DNA from: JAGQSZ01 sp049647585
Lineage (GTDB): Bacteria; Actinomycetota; Acidimicrobiia; Acidimicrobiales; Microtrichaceae
Direction of reading: 5' to 3'
DNA length: 64,000 nt
Assembly: GCA_049647585.1 (NCBI GenBank)
Contig: JBARXY010000041.1
Span: 145,389 to 209,388, forward strand
Shown piece by piece: positions 50,465 to 59,165 of this stretch. Within the stretch, counting starts at the first letter, position 1. Every line of letters begins with the position of its first letter. Below the pieces are notes generated by a model, which did no database searches, had not been told where the DNA came from, and saw nothing but the letters and a program-made list of their open reading frames with translations. Both the position numbers and the translations under genes were made by a program.

Positions 50465-52186
50465 TCACCATGATCCGCCACCGCCTCCTCCACCACCGGA
50501 GCCACCGGAGAACCCGCCTCCCCCACTGCTTGCCTGCGATGCGGCGTAGGCGGCGGATGCGCTGCTGATGGCGGAGTTGAACGAATTGTTCATGCTGTTC
50601 ATCGAGAAGCTGTTTGCAGTTCCCGTCCAGATGAGCCATGGCACCACCGGAAGTGTGACGCCCTGTTCCTGGTAGCGCTGAGCCCAGGCGTCGGCCGAAC
50701 CGAGCGCCAATGCCCACGGCAGGTATCGCGGGTACAGATCCATGTGCTTGGCCGCCTCGAATCGAGACTCCGAGGAGTCGGTGGTCAAGAACCGGGCAAA
50801 GCCACCCATTCTCGACCAGACATCCAAACCTGGTTCTGTCCGCTTGGTCAGCACCCCCCGGTTGAACATCGAACCGAGGGCAACCAGTGCGAATGCGCTC
50901 GTCGTGACCAACAGCGGCCAGAAGACGAATCCGAGGTCGCTCACGAAGTAGATGCCGATCTGTATCACCGTCAGGATCAGGCTCACCCAGCCGAGGCCCA
51001 TCACGAGCCACCCTGGAGGTGACTGGGCCAGGAACGTCCTCGAGTCGACGCTCACGTGGGACCGAAGCGCCTTCTTCGCATTGGAGATCGCTTCTCCAGC
51101 GCCCTTCGTTGCCGAGACCTGGAACGAGGCGCCCACGAAATTAAGGCCGAGTGCACCCAGAACTGCGATTTCGGCCGCAGGAAGATTTGCGGTTGCAGGG
51201 TCGGCCACGACGCTTACGGACCAGGTGTCGTCGTCACCGGCGAGGGCCAGGACACCCCTTTCCGCCAGGTGGAACAGGGTCGACTGGAGGTCATCGGGCG
51301 AGTCGGTCTCGTCGAGCACCCGGACTCCGAGAGCGGGGTAGACCCCTTCGGGTGGCTCGTACAGGACCGGAAAGCCGGGTTCGTTCTCACGGGTGCGTGA
51401 CGCCAGCAGCCAGGCCGCGCCAGCGGCCAGGATTCCTCCGACAATCGCCAGTGCGACGATCAGCACCGTGTGAGAGCTGGGTTCGATCGGTGTCGCAACC
51501 TCGTCCGAGGGGAACGCCACCTTGACGGTCACCGGAGTGAACGGCTCCAACGGCCCGGTCCTGATTCGCAGCGAGGTGCCTTCCACTGAAGCGTTGCACG
51601 GTGTGTCCTCGGCCTGCACGCAGGCGACTCTGAGTGGCTCCGTCGGTAGTTGCACCGAGATGTCCACCGAGTCCATCGACATCTGCCAGCCGGAACCCAC
51701 GACGTCCCACCACCAGAGGGTCTCGCTATCCTTCTCCCCCGGTTCGAAGACATCCGTTGTACTCGAAACAATCTGGTAGTCGTGGGTTCCGGGGGAAAGG
51801 GTCCGGGATGCCGAGCCGATCTTCAGACTCTTGGTACCCGAGGCGCTGGGCACGACCTCATAGGGCTCTGATGATCCGTCACGGTCCACCGACTCGACGT
51901 CAACGGGATGGTCGACATTCTGTCGGCGGGGGTCGGCCGTGTCGAAGATCCTAAAGATGCCGTGCTTTCCCGATGGCATCTGGACAGCGAGTCGCTCATC
52001 GGTGGTTAGATCACCGTCCCGGTTGAGCACCATCGACGCGTCGTAGGTCGAAATGCTTGCCGTGTCCTTCTGGCGATTCAGGACACTCAGCGGAGGGAGG
52101 AAGAACACCGCCACCAGCGCTGCTATCAATACGATTCGGAGACCCCAGCTGATAGCCGGTTTTGAACTGCCGCGTCGCTTCAACAT
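50465..52186 (-). CDS. DUF2207 domain membrane protein
   Basis: About 573 residues from ATG 52186. N-terminal TM (ISWGLRIVLIAALVAVFFLP), a ~200-residue extracytoplasmic DUF2207 domain (DLTTDERLAVQMPSGKHGIF), a central helix (~245-265), a cytoplasmic region, two further helices and a C-terminal Ser/Gly tail (SSGGGGFSGGSGGGGG). Pairs with LemA in many bacteria; function unknown. Confidence 0.85.
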   Translation of the reverse strand: MLKRRGSSKPAISWGLRIVLIAALVAVFFLPPLSVLNRQKDTASISTYDASMVLNRDGDLTTDERLAVQMPSGKHGIFRIFDTADPRRQNVDHPVDVESVDRDGSSEPYEVVPSASGTKSLKIGSASRTLSPGTHDYQIVSSTTDVFEPGEKDSETLWWWDVVGSGWQMSMDSVDISVQLPTEPLRVACVQAEDTPCNASVEGTSLRIRTGPLEPFTPVTVKVAFPSDEVATPIEPSSHTVLIVALAIVGGILAAGAAWLLASRTRENEPGFPVLYEPPEGVYPALGVRVLDETDSPDDLQSTLFHLAERGVLALAGDDDTWSVSVVADPATANLPAAEIAVLGALGLNFVGASFQVSATKGAGEAISNAKKALRSHVSVDSRTFLAQSPPGWLVMGLGWVSLILTVIQIGIYFVSDLGFVFWPLLVTTSAFALVALGSMFNRGVLTKRTEPGLDVWSRMGGFARFLTTDSSESRFEAAKHMDLYPRYLPWALALGSADAWAQRYQEQGVTLPVVPWLIWTGTANSFSMNSMNNSFNSAISSASAAYAASQASSGGGGFSGGSGGGGGGGGSW

Positions 52187-52327
52187 CTGTGCCGTTTCAG
52201 CACTGGTCAAACCTTGGAGTCACGCCCACACGCTAACTGCCTTTGATCATGATGCTGCGCGATGTCGATCGGCACGGTGCCTGTCAGCAGGAACGACGAC
52301 CTGTCGGCCAAGTCAGTTGCACGACGC

Positions 52328-52359
52328 CCTGTCGCGGGCACACGCCTGTCGCGGGCACA
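52328..52359. repeat. Tandem 17 bp repeat upstream of an NTF2-fold gene
   Basis: CCTGTCGCGGGCACA occurs twice 17 bases apart, within a stretch repeating CCTGTCG several times (52275-52370). Position in the short intergenic region before 52444 suggests regulation or slippage; nothing else is seen there. Confidence 0.6.
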
Positions 52360-52443
52360 AGAACCTGTCGAGCGATGGAACCTTGGGCACCATGACGAAT
52401 CAGCGCGAGGCTTTGCGGGCGTTCGACCGACAGGGGCTACCAG

Positions 52444-52887
52444 ATGACCATGATTGACGACTCGACCACTGCAGCCGAAGGAGACCTCTCGGCTCGCGCC
52501 GCCTCGCTGCGATCACGGGCAGCCGTCGCCAACAAGGACCGGGCCGCGTGGCTGGCGCTGTTCGCCGAGGACGCGCTGGTCCAAGATCCGGTCGGCCCCT
52601 CTGCATTCGATGAGGTGGGCGACGGTCACCGAGGGGCGGCTGCGATTGCGGCGTTCTGGGACAACGTCATCGCCCCCAACTCGGTTGCCATGAGGATCGA
52701 CGCGTCCTTCGCCGGTGCCGACGAAGTCGCCAACGTGGTGACGATCACCACCACTTTCGACGATGGCTCACAGGCCGTGGTCCCGGGAATCGTGATCTAC
52801 CGGGTAAACGGTCTCGGCAAGATCATGTCGCTGCGCGCCTTCTGGGAGATGGAACAGATGTCATTCGTCCCGGCTCCGACACAGTGA
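52444..52887 (+). CDS. SnoaL/ketosteroid-isomerase-like protein
   Basis: 147 residues. NTF2-like fold with RAAVANKDRAAWLALFAEDA at the N-terminus, DGHRGAAAIAAFWDNV and a final strand ELMS-like region (LGKIMSLRAFWEMEQMSF). Probably binds a small hydrophobic ligand; no partner gene. Confidence 0.85.
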   Translation: MTMIDDSTTAAEGDLSARAASLRSRAAVANKDRAAWLALFAEDALVQDPVGPSAFDEVGDGHRGAAAIAAFWDNVIAPNSVAMRIDASFAGADEVANVVTITTTFDDGSQAVVPGIVIYRVNGLGKIMSLRAFWEMEQMSFVPAPTQ

Positions 52888-52940
52888 CCCAAGCGGCCTG
52901 AGGCGAGGACAACTCAGCGGTGCCAGGCACATCGGCCGAA

Positions 52941-54035
52941 TTAGTCGGCCGACTCCGGTGCCTCGCCCAGGGAGCGGATTCGGGCAACTTCGTAGGAGGC
53001 CACGGCACCGGCCGATGCGACATTTAGCGACGCCAGCCGACCGTGCAGTGGGATGGAAGCGACAAAGTCACAACGCTGACGCACAAGGCGCGACAGACCC
53101 TTTCCCTCGGCGCCCAGAATCAGACAGACCGCAGCGCTAGCAACCCGAAGCTCGTGGATTGGCGTGTCGCCGGCCATGTCGAGTCCGACGGTCCAGATGT
53201 TGGCGGCCTTCATCTGTTCTATGGCAGTGGGCAGACCCCCGACGAGTGCCATCGGCAGGTACTCGATGGCGCCGGCCGCCGCCTTGGTGACCGTTGGAGT
53301 CACATGCACCGCCCGATGCTTCGGCAGGATCACTCCGGTCACACCGGCGCACTCCGCGATTCGGAGCAGGGCGCCGAGGTTGCCGGGATCGGTCACACCG
53401 TCCACAGCAAGTAGGAACGGGGACTCCTGGGCCTCGAAGAGGTCTTCGAGGGGTGTCTCCTTGATCGGTGCGGCACGGGCGACGATTCCCTGAGGGGCGT
53501 CGGTGTGGCTGATCGAGTCCAGCTTGGTGCGACTGACCTGGGTCACGGGCACCCGCAGTTCGTCGGCCAATGCCAATACGTCGGCGATTATGTCGACGTG
53601 GTCCACCTCGTTGGAGAGGAAGATCTCCATGCACCGACGTTCGCCCGCCAGGAGGAGCTCGCGAACTGCCTGTCGCCCCTCGACCTGAGTTCCTCCGAGC
53701 CCACGTTCCTTGACCGGCGCGACGCGTCCGGGGGCAGCCCGTCCTGGTCGGCCTCCCGAGCGTGGCGCGGCGCCCGTCCTGGGTGGACCCGCCTTCGATG
53801 AAGTGGACCTGGGTGGGCCGGACCGGCCTGAGCCGGATTTGGCTGAGCCGGATTTGGCTGAGCCGGTCCTGGACGCACCGGTGCGGGACGAACCACTGCG
53901 CGGTTGCCCTGGACGAGCATCGCCGGCTCGTCCGCCGCCGGTGCGTGAGCCGCTCGGGCGAGCCGGTGGCTTGCCCGAACCTCCCTTGGGACCGCCTCGC
54001 GAACCCGATCCCGATCCACCACGCGTTGAGCTCAT
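52941..54035 (-). CDS. rlmB: 23S rRNA 2'-O-ribose methyltransferase (RlmB, SpoU family)
   Basis: 364 residues. A ~110-residue N-terminal extension of Gly/Ser/Arg/Pro repeats (SGSGRSGPPRS etc.), then substrate-binding domain (VEGRQAVRELLLAGERRC) and SPOUT knot motifs: DGVTDPGNLGALLRIAECAG, LILGAEGKGLSRLVRQRCD, IPLHGRLASLNVASAGAVAS. It methylates the ribose of G2251 in E. coli numbering. The start overlaps the ispF stop (ATGA). Confidence 0.9.
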   Translation of the reverse strand: MSSTRGGSGSGSRGGPKGGSGKPPARPSGSRTGGGRAGDARPGQPRSGSSRTGASRTGSAKSGSAKSGSGRSGPPRSTSSKAGPPRTGAAPRSGGRPGRAAPGRVAPVKERGLGGTQVEGRQAVRELLLAGERRCMEIFLSNEVDHVDIIADVLALADELRVPVTQVSRTKLDSISHTDAPQGIVARAAPIKETPLEDLFEAQESPFLLAVDGVTDPGNLGALLRIAECAGVTGVILPKHRAVHVTPTVTKAAAGAIEYLPMALVGGLPTAIEQMKAANIWTVGLDMAGDTPIHELRVASAAVCLILGAEGKGLSRLVRQRCDFVASIPLHGRLASLNVASAGAVASYEVARIRSLGEAPESAD

Positions 54036-54682
54036 TGCGATTCTCTCCCAAATAGTTTGTCGCCAGATGACCCGACGCCAGATACGCCTCCAGCGGACGC
54101 GCCTCCAGCGGACGCGCCTCCAGCGGACGCGCCTGCACCGGACAGGTCGTCACGAGGCCGCTGCGCCTCGGACGGGTACGCCGCTGGTTCCGGTGCTGGG
54201 TTGGCAGTTGCTGATTCGAGCAGTGCCGACGCCATGCAGGCAATGCCCTCCACTCGACCGAGGGCGCCCATCCCTTCGGCACGCCGACCCTTGACGGTCA
54301 CAGGTGCACCGACGCGATCACTAAGAATCCGCTCCATCTCGTCACGTCGGGGAGCAAGCTTCGGTCGTTCGGCGATCACCGAGCAGTCGACGTTCACCGG
54401 AGCCCAGCCCTGTTCGGCGACGAGGCCGACGACGTGGTCAAGCAGGGTGAGGCTGTCGGCACCCTTCCATCGCTCATCAGTGTCGGGGAAATGGGAGCCA
54501 AGGTCACCAAGACCGGAGGCACCCAGCAGCGCCTCGGCGACAGCGTGAGCAATGACGTCGGCATCGGAATGACCGTGAAGTGCCTGCTCGCCGTCGAATA
54601 CAACGCCACCTAGGACCAGGACCCGGTCGGCGTCGTCAGAGAAGCGGTGGACATCGAAGCCGTTTCCGATGCGAAGACTCAT
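54032..54682 (-). CDS. ispF: MEcPP synthase IspF with repeat C-terminal tail
   Basis: 216 residues from the ATG at 54682. Enzyme core ~1-157: IGNGFDVHRFS, HGHSDADVIAHAVAEALLG, DLGSHFPDTDE, GRRAEGMGALGRVEGI, with the catalytic Asp/His residues of the zinc site. It turns CDP-methylerythritol-2-phosphate into MEcPP in isoprenoid synthesis. The last ~50 residues are an unusual Ala/Ser/Gly tail with GGASA repeated three times. Overlaps rlmB by 4 bases. Confidence 0.9.
   Translation of the reverse strand: MSLRIGNGFDVHRFSDDADRVLVLGGVVFDGEQALHGHSDADVIAHAVAEALLGASGLGDLGSHFPDTDERWKGADSLTLLDHVVGLVAEQGWAPVNVDCSVIAERPKLAPRRDEMERILSDRVGAPVTVKGRRAEGMGALGRVEGIACMASALLESATANPAPEPAAYPSEAQRPRDDLSGAGASAGGASAGGASAGGVSGVGSSGDKLFGRESQ
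54086..54130 (-). repeat. 15 bp x3 tandem repeat in the IspF tail
   Basis: Three perfect copies of GCCTCCAGCGGACGC (plus strand) and a degenerate fourth. It encodes repeats of G-G-A-S-A beyond the enzyme core, so the length may vary between strains. Confidence 0.9.
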
Positions 54683-54824
54683 GTCTTGATTCTCCCCCAC
54701 TCCGGCGGATATCAGAGCATCAACACGGTTGAGCGCACCTTGCCGTGCCGCTGGGAAGTCCTCGTTGCGCTGCTACGAGGGACTACTGGGTGGCCGCGCG
54801 ACCTGGTCCGGCCGCCCCTCCCTC

Positions 54825-55565
54825 TCAGCTGAGTGCGTCGATCAGCAGCGAAACAGCGGAGAGAATGATTGCGCCGAGTACGAAGTGGTCGAACGATCGG
54901 CCTGCCAGTCGATTCCTGAGCCTTACTCCCAGGGGTAGCACCGCTGCGACGGTCACTCCGGCGGCCGCCATTGCAACCGTCCTGTCCCAGGTGAGCGCTC
55001 CCTGCATCACCAGGATGACCAACTGCACCAGGCCGGTGACCCCAAAGATCAGGGTCACCGAATGGATGTAGGTGCGAGACGACAGTCGATATCCGTGTAT
55101 CCACGTAGCGACTACCGGCCCCGAAACGCCCAGAGCGCCCTGCATGCAGCCAGCTACGAACCCGACAGGGCCGGAGTATCTCTTGGTGGTCGCGGTCGAC
55201 AGACGTAGTTCCGGCCTTCTGAAAAACTGGATCACGAAGACCAGAATCGTTATGGCGAGCATGATCAGCAACGGTCGATCCGGCAGGTTCACCAGCGCGA
55301 TGGTTCCGACAACTGCGCCCACCGATCCGAAGCCGACGATTCGGCCCAGGTCCCGGGATCCGGCCCGGGAGTCACGGGTCTCCCAGCAGAGGTATGCGTT
55401 TGCGGCGACGTTCGGAATGGCGACGATGACGACCGCGTTCTCGACTCCGGCGACCAGCGCTATGAGTGGGACTGCTACAACCGGGTACCCCATACCGGTG
55501 ACGCTCTTGACCGTTGCCCCCGCAAGTGACGCGAGAACCACGACCAGAAGTTGGGTCGAGGTCAC
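54825..55565 (-). CDS. TauE/SafE family anion exporter
   Basis: 246 residues, about seven to eight membrane helices with the family motifs GATVKSVTGMGYPVVAVPL near the N-terminus and GFVAGCMQGALGVSGPVVAT in the middle. Members move sulfite, sulfonates or organic acids. It separates ispD and ispF, 11 bases after the ispD stop, and so may be transcribed with them. Confidence 0.85.
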   Translation of the reverse strand: MTSTQLLVVVLASLAGATVKSVTGMGYPVVAVPLIALVAGVENAVVIVAIPNVAANAYLCWETRDSRAGSRDLGRIVGFGSVGAVVGTIALVNLPDRPLLIMLAITILVFVIQFFRRPELRLSTATTKRYSGPVGFVAGCMQGALGVSGPVVATWIHGYRLSSRTYIHSVTLIFGVTGLVQLVILVMQGALTWDRTVAMAAAGVTVAAVLPLGVRLRNRLAGRSFDHFVLGAIILSAVSLLIDALS

Positions 55566-55575
55566 CGGGCCCAGA

Positions 55576-56400
55576 TCAACTGTTCACTGGATCACGGCCG
55601 AGGGCACCCGAGTCGATCATCGACCCGGCCAGGATCAAGTCAAGCTGCTCGGTCAGCTTGAAGTTCAACCGCTCGCCCTCCACCAACACGACGGTGTACC
55701 CGATCTGTTCCACCAGTCCGGCGTCATCGGTAGCCTCGCCACCCTTCGAATGCGCTTCTCTAAGGACCGACGCCGAAAATCCCTGCGGGGTCTGAACAGC
55801 CCGCACAGCGTCACGATCGACGATTCCCCCCTCGACCCACCTCAGGGTGTCTGCCACCGTGAGGGCCGGAACCACGGCATCGGCGCCGCCACGAAGTGCG
55901 CCGATGACACGATTGAACAGTTCGTAGGATGCCAGTGGGCGGGCACCGTCGTGGACCAATACGTAGGTGGCTGATGCGGGCACCGCTGCCAGACCTGCGC
56001 GGACAGACCCAGCTCTGGAGTCCCCACCGGCAACCACCCTGATGGATCCGGCCTGTGTTTGCTCGGAACCCGCAGTTTGTTCCGAACCCGCAGTCTCGGA
56101 TTGCGCTGCCTGGGTCTCGGCCGGGCCGCTCTGTGCCAAGTGGAAATCTGCCGTTTCGAAACGTGCTGATTCGGACTCCAGGTATTCGCCCGGCAGCACG
56201 ACGACAATCCCCTCGCAGCTCAGTGCGGCAGTACTGACGGCTCTGTCGATCACCCGAATGTCGCGCAGGTACTCGAACTGTTTGAGGCCACCGAATCGAC
56301 TGCCCGAACCGCCTGCGACGACGATGCACCAAACCCCTCGACCAGACTCTTTCCGGTCCACTGCTGCTCGCGGAGCAGGGGTCGAGTCGGCCTTTGACAT
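55576..56400 (-). CDS. ispD: MEP cytidylyltransferase IspD with an inserted repeat
   Basis: 274 residues. Nucleotide-binding loop VVAGGSGSRFGGLKQFEYL, VLVHDGARPLAS, VQTPQGFSASVLREAH, and ERLNFKLTEQLDLILAG are intact. It joins CTP to MEP in isoprenoid synthesis. An Ala/Glu/Gln/Ser insertion at ~95-120 (LAQSGPAETQAAQSETAGSE and repeat) is not in typical IspD. The N-terminal ~20 residues are also extra. Confidence 0.9.
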   Translation of the reverse strand: MSKADSTPAPRAAVDRKESGRGVWCIVVAGGSGSRFGGLKQFEYLRDIRVIDRAVSTAALSCEGIVVVLPGEYLESESARFETADFHLAQSGPAETQAAQSETAGSEQTAGSEQTQAGSIRVVAGGDSRAGSVRAGLAAVPASATYVLVHDGARPLASYELFNRVIGALRGGADAVVPALTVADTLRWVEGGIVDRDAVRAVQTPQGFSASVLREAHSKGGEATDDAGLVEQIGYTVVLVEGERLNFKLTEQLDLILAGSMIDSGALGRDPVNS

Positions 56401-56466
56401 CCCGTAACGCTAGCCGTCCGACCCCCGGGCGACATCTGTCACGATCATTGTCGGTACGATGTCGAC

Positions 56467-57126
56467 GTGAACGATATGGATCTCCTACTCGGCGTCGAAC
56501 TCTTCGATCTTTTCGACGACGACGACCACCGTCAATTGGCCGATGCAGCGGACACGGTGGAGCTGATCCGCAGTGACGTGGTGTTCGAAGAGGGAGCCTC
56601 TGCCGACGCCTGCTACGTGGTCATCAACGGCCGGGTCGCGATCGCCAACAAGTCGTTCGACGGCCGCGAATCCATGGTTGCCATCATGGAGCGAGGCGAC
56701 CTGTTCGGCGAGATGGGGCTCTTCGACGGCCTGGGCCGCTCGGCAGAGGCACGTTCCCTTGAGAACTCGTCGGTAATTCGCATTCCCTACGAAGTTCTGC
56801 AGTCGATCTGGGAGAACAAGCCAGAGCTGCTGTGGTCAGTGGTGCGGCTCCTGAGCCAGAGACTCCGTTCCACCGATGTGGCGCTCGCCGACTCGTTTTT
56901 CCTCGACGTCACGGGGCGTACCGCAAAGCACCTGCTCGAGCTTGCCGGCACCCGCGACGAGTTCGAGATCCCGATCACCCAGGAGGAACTGGCCGGCCTC
57001 GTTGGCGCCTCCCGTGAGCGGGTCAACAAGGCAATCGCCAGCTTCCTGCGACTCGGTTGGATCGAACAGAACGACCGTGAGTACCGGATCCTCAAGCGTC
57101 GAGAGCTGGAGATCCGCTCCCAATAG
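56467..57126 (+). CDS. Crp/Fnr family transcription regulator
   Basis: 219 residues from a GTG. Cyclic-nucleotide-binding domain ~20-130 (GDLFGEMGLFDGLGRSAEAR, matching the cNMP loop G-E with R-S-A) and HTH_Crp ~155-205 (ITQEELAGLVGASRERVNKA). It may bind cAMP or another ligand. It sits where carD usually lies next to ispD in mycobacteria. Confidence 0.9.
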   Translation: MNDMDLLLGVELFDLFDDDDHRQLADAADTVELIRSDVVFEEGASADACYVVINGRVAIANKSFDGRESMVAIMERGDLFGEMGLFDGLGRSAEARSLENSSVIRIPYEVLQSIWENKPELLWSVVRLLSQRLRSTDVALADSFFLDVTGRTAKHLLELAGTRDEFEIPITQEELAGLVGASRERVNKAIASFLRLGWIEQNDREYRILKRRELEIRSQ

Positions 57127-57193
57127 CCGACTGACGCGGCGGGGCCACCCGGCCCGGCAGAGCTAGTTGCGGGTTATCGGTCACGAGTCATCG

Positions 57194-57209
57194 GGCCGCG
57201 CGGGCGGCC
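57194..57209. terminator. GC hairpin between convergent genes
   Basis: GGCCGC-GCGG-GCGGCC just downstream of the Crp/Fnr gene and before the end of the dienelactone hydrolase gene. No T-run; could serve both strands. Confidence 0.4.
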
Positions 57210-57216
57210 GGGACAG

Positions 57217-57891
57217 TCAGTTGGCTCCAGCGAGAAACGTGAGAGCCCTGGCCCAAGCGTCTTCGGCATAGTCGGCCCGGTGAGCGGGTCTGCTCGGGTC
57301 GTGGAGAAATCCATGTTCCGCGCCTTCGTAGCGGCGGACGGTCACGCCAGCTGCTTCAAGTTCCAACAGATCTGACTCGGGCAGGAACGTGTCCTGGGTT
57401 CCGGCGATCTGCATGACGGCGGTCTCTCCCCGCCGGGCGAGCAACTCGATCGGGTCGCCCTGATCGGCGCTCGCCCACGCGGGCGGAACGTGGGCCATTC
57501 CGTAGAACGACACCACGCTTGTGAAGCGACCGGTCGATGAGGCCTTGAGCGCGTACATGCCTCCCATGCAGAACCCGATGATCGAGGCCTCGGCCTTTCC
57601 GGTCAGATCGGCAGCTGAAACTGCGTCGGCGAGGACATCGGAGTCCTTCAGCGCCGCTAGCGCCTCTGAGCGGCGAGCCATCCCGTCGGGCGACTCCGAT
57701 CCCGGCAGATCCTGTCCAGGGAATGGCTCGAAGCAGATGGTCGTCCATCCAGTGCGGTCGGCGAGCGTCTGACACAGGTCGGCGAAGTGGGGTCGCAGAC
57801 CCCAGATGTCGGGTATGACCACCAAGGCCCGTGGTGAGCCTTCCTTCTCGACAAGCTCGGCGGCGGTTCCGGACGGAAGATGTATCTCCAT
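57217..57891 (-). CDS. Dienelactone hydrolase family protein
   Basis: 224 residues. Alpha/beta-hydrolase with nucleophile Cys in IGFCMGGMYALK (~108), Asp in AGTQDTFLPESD and His in GAEHGFLHDPSRPAH (~201), the complete DLH triad. It opens dienelactones or similar esters; the exact substrate is unknown. Confidence 0.85.
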   Translation of the reverse strand: MEIHLPSGTAAELVEKEGSPRALVVIPDIWGLRPHFADLCQTLADRTGWTTICFEPFPGQDLPGSESPDGMARRSEALAALKDSDVLADAVSAADLTGKAEASIIGFCMGGMYALKASSTGRFTSVVSFYGMAHVPPAWASADQGDPIELLARRGETAVMQIAGTQDTFLPESDLLELEAAGVTVRRYEGAEHGFLHDPSRPAHRADYAEDAWARALTFLAGAN

Positions 57892-58006
57892 CTCGGCGAC
57901 TTTAAGCGGCCGACGAGGGGCAGGTCCTGCACCTCGTCGATCATGGAAGTTAAACCTGCGGTCTCGACACCGCGGCAGCGTCGCCCCGCCAGAGGCGGTA
58001 AAGGGA

Positions 58007-59092
58007 TCAGGAGTAGCGGTCGAGAATGCTGGATTCAGCGATTCTCGAGAGAGCGTCCTTGACCGTCTCGGCCCAGTGCTCCCCCACGCCCTCGACCCCG
58101 GCCATGTCGGAAATGGTCGCTCGGCTCAGCTTTTCGAGGGTCCCGAACTTCTCGACCAGGTTGCTGATCACGTCTGCCGGCAGCCTCGGAATCTTTGCAA
58201 GCATCCGGTAGCCACGAGGTTCGATAGGAGCGTCGAGGTCGTCGGTCTCATCCGATAGATGCGTCGCGTTCACGACCTCGTCTGCGTCCAGAAGGTCATC
58301 GACCTCAAGGTCCGACAGCGTCTCTATCGCCTGTTCAAGGTTCCAAGACATATCGGACTTGAAGTAATCACGTACGACCAGGCGGCGCTCGTCCTCGACC
58401 CCGGCCATCAGCTCGCGCAGTTGCAGCCTGATCAGTCGGCCATCAGTGCCCAGCTCGGTCAGATACTGCTCGATCTCCTCCGAGATACGTGCCACGAGTT
58501 CACCCCTCTGGAGCAGGGTGACCACGTCGCGCAGCGTGACGATGTCCTCGACCTCAAGTGAAGTCAGGTTGGCCGACACCTCATCGAGGCGGGCCTTGTA
58601 GCGCTCGAGGGTTTGGAGCGCCTGGTTGCAGCGACTGAGAATCGAGGGGATCGGTTCGAGCTGGTAGCGCTCGTTCTTCGTGTAGACCGTCACCACCGCC
58701 ATGTCCTCGGATACCGAAACGACAGGGACCCCGATCGAACGGGCGACACGCTCGGCAGTGCGGTGCCGAGTACCGGTCTCGTCGGTGGGTACGTTCGGGT
58801 TGGGCACCATGTGAACGTTCGCCCGGGCGATATAGCCCGCGTCGGTGGTGAGAATTATTGCGCCGTCGGTCTTGGCAAGCTCCGAGAGACGCTGCGGCGA
58901 GAACGAGGCGTTGACCAGGAAGCCACCCGAGGAGATGTTCAACACCTCGGGTCCGTCGCCGATGACGATCAAAGCGCCCATTCCGGCTTTGAGAATGCGA
59001 TCCAGGCCCTCACGCAGGGGACGCCCGGGGGCTACTGCGGCCAGAGCGCTGAGCAGCTCTTTGCTGTGACGCTCGTTCTGACGTTCGCTCAC
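58007..59092 (-). CDS. disA: DNA integrity scanning diadenylate cyclase DisA
   Basis: 361 residues. DAC domain ~10-150 with intact DGA (76-78, KTDGAIIL) and RHR (109-111, GTRHRTAERVA) motifs, a helical linker (~150-290), and a C-terminal HhH DNA-binding domain (~295-361, KIPRLPADVISNLVEKFGTL, DMAGVEGVGEHW). It makes c-di-AMP while scanning DNA. Downstream of radA with a 73-base gap, the usual operon. Confidence 0.95.
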   Translation of the reverse strand: MSERQNERHSKELLSALAAVAPGRPLREGLDRILKAGMGALIVIGDGPEVLNISSGGFLVNASFSPQRLSELAKTDGAIILTTDAGYIARANVHMVPNPNVPTDETGTRHRTAERVARSIGVPVVSVSEDMAVVTVYTKNERYQLEPIPSILSRCNQALQTLERYKARLDEVSANLTSLEVEDIVTLRDVVTLLQRGELVARISEEIEQYLTELGTDGRLIRLQLRELMAGVEDERRLVVRDYFKSDMSWNLEQAIETLSDLEVDDLLDADEVVNATHLSDETDDLDAPIEPRGYRMLAKIPRLPADVISNLVEKFGTLEKLSRATISDMAGVEGVGEHWAETVKDALSRIAESSILDRYS

Positions 59093-59165
59093 ACCTCACC
59101 ACCCGGTCTGGCCGATTTTGGCCAGTGTAGATGCCTCGGGGCATATCTCTTGCAGGCGGGTTCTG

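Noticed and set aside
53137..54282. 381-codon minus frame antisense-shifted over rlmB and ispF
   Set aside because: Shadow of the confirmed rlmB and ispF reading frames, with Arg/His-rich composition.
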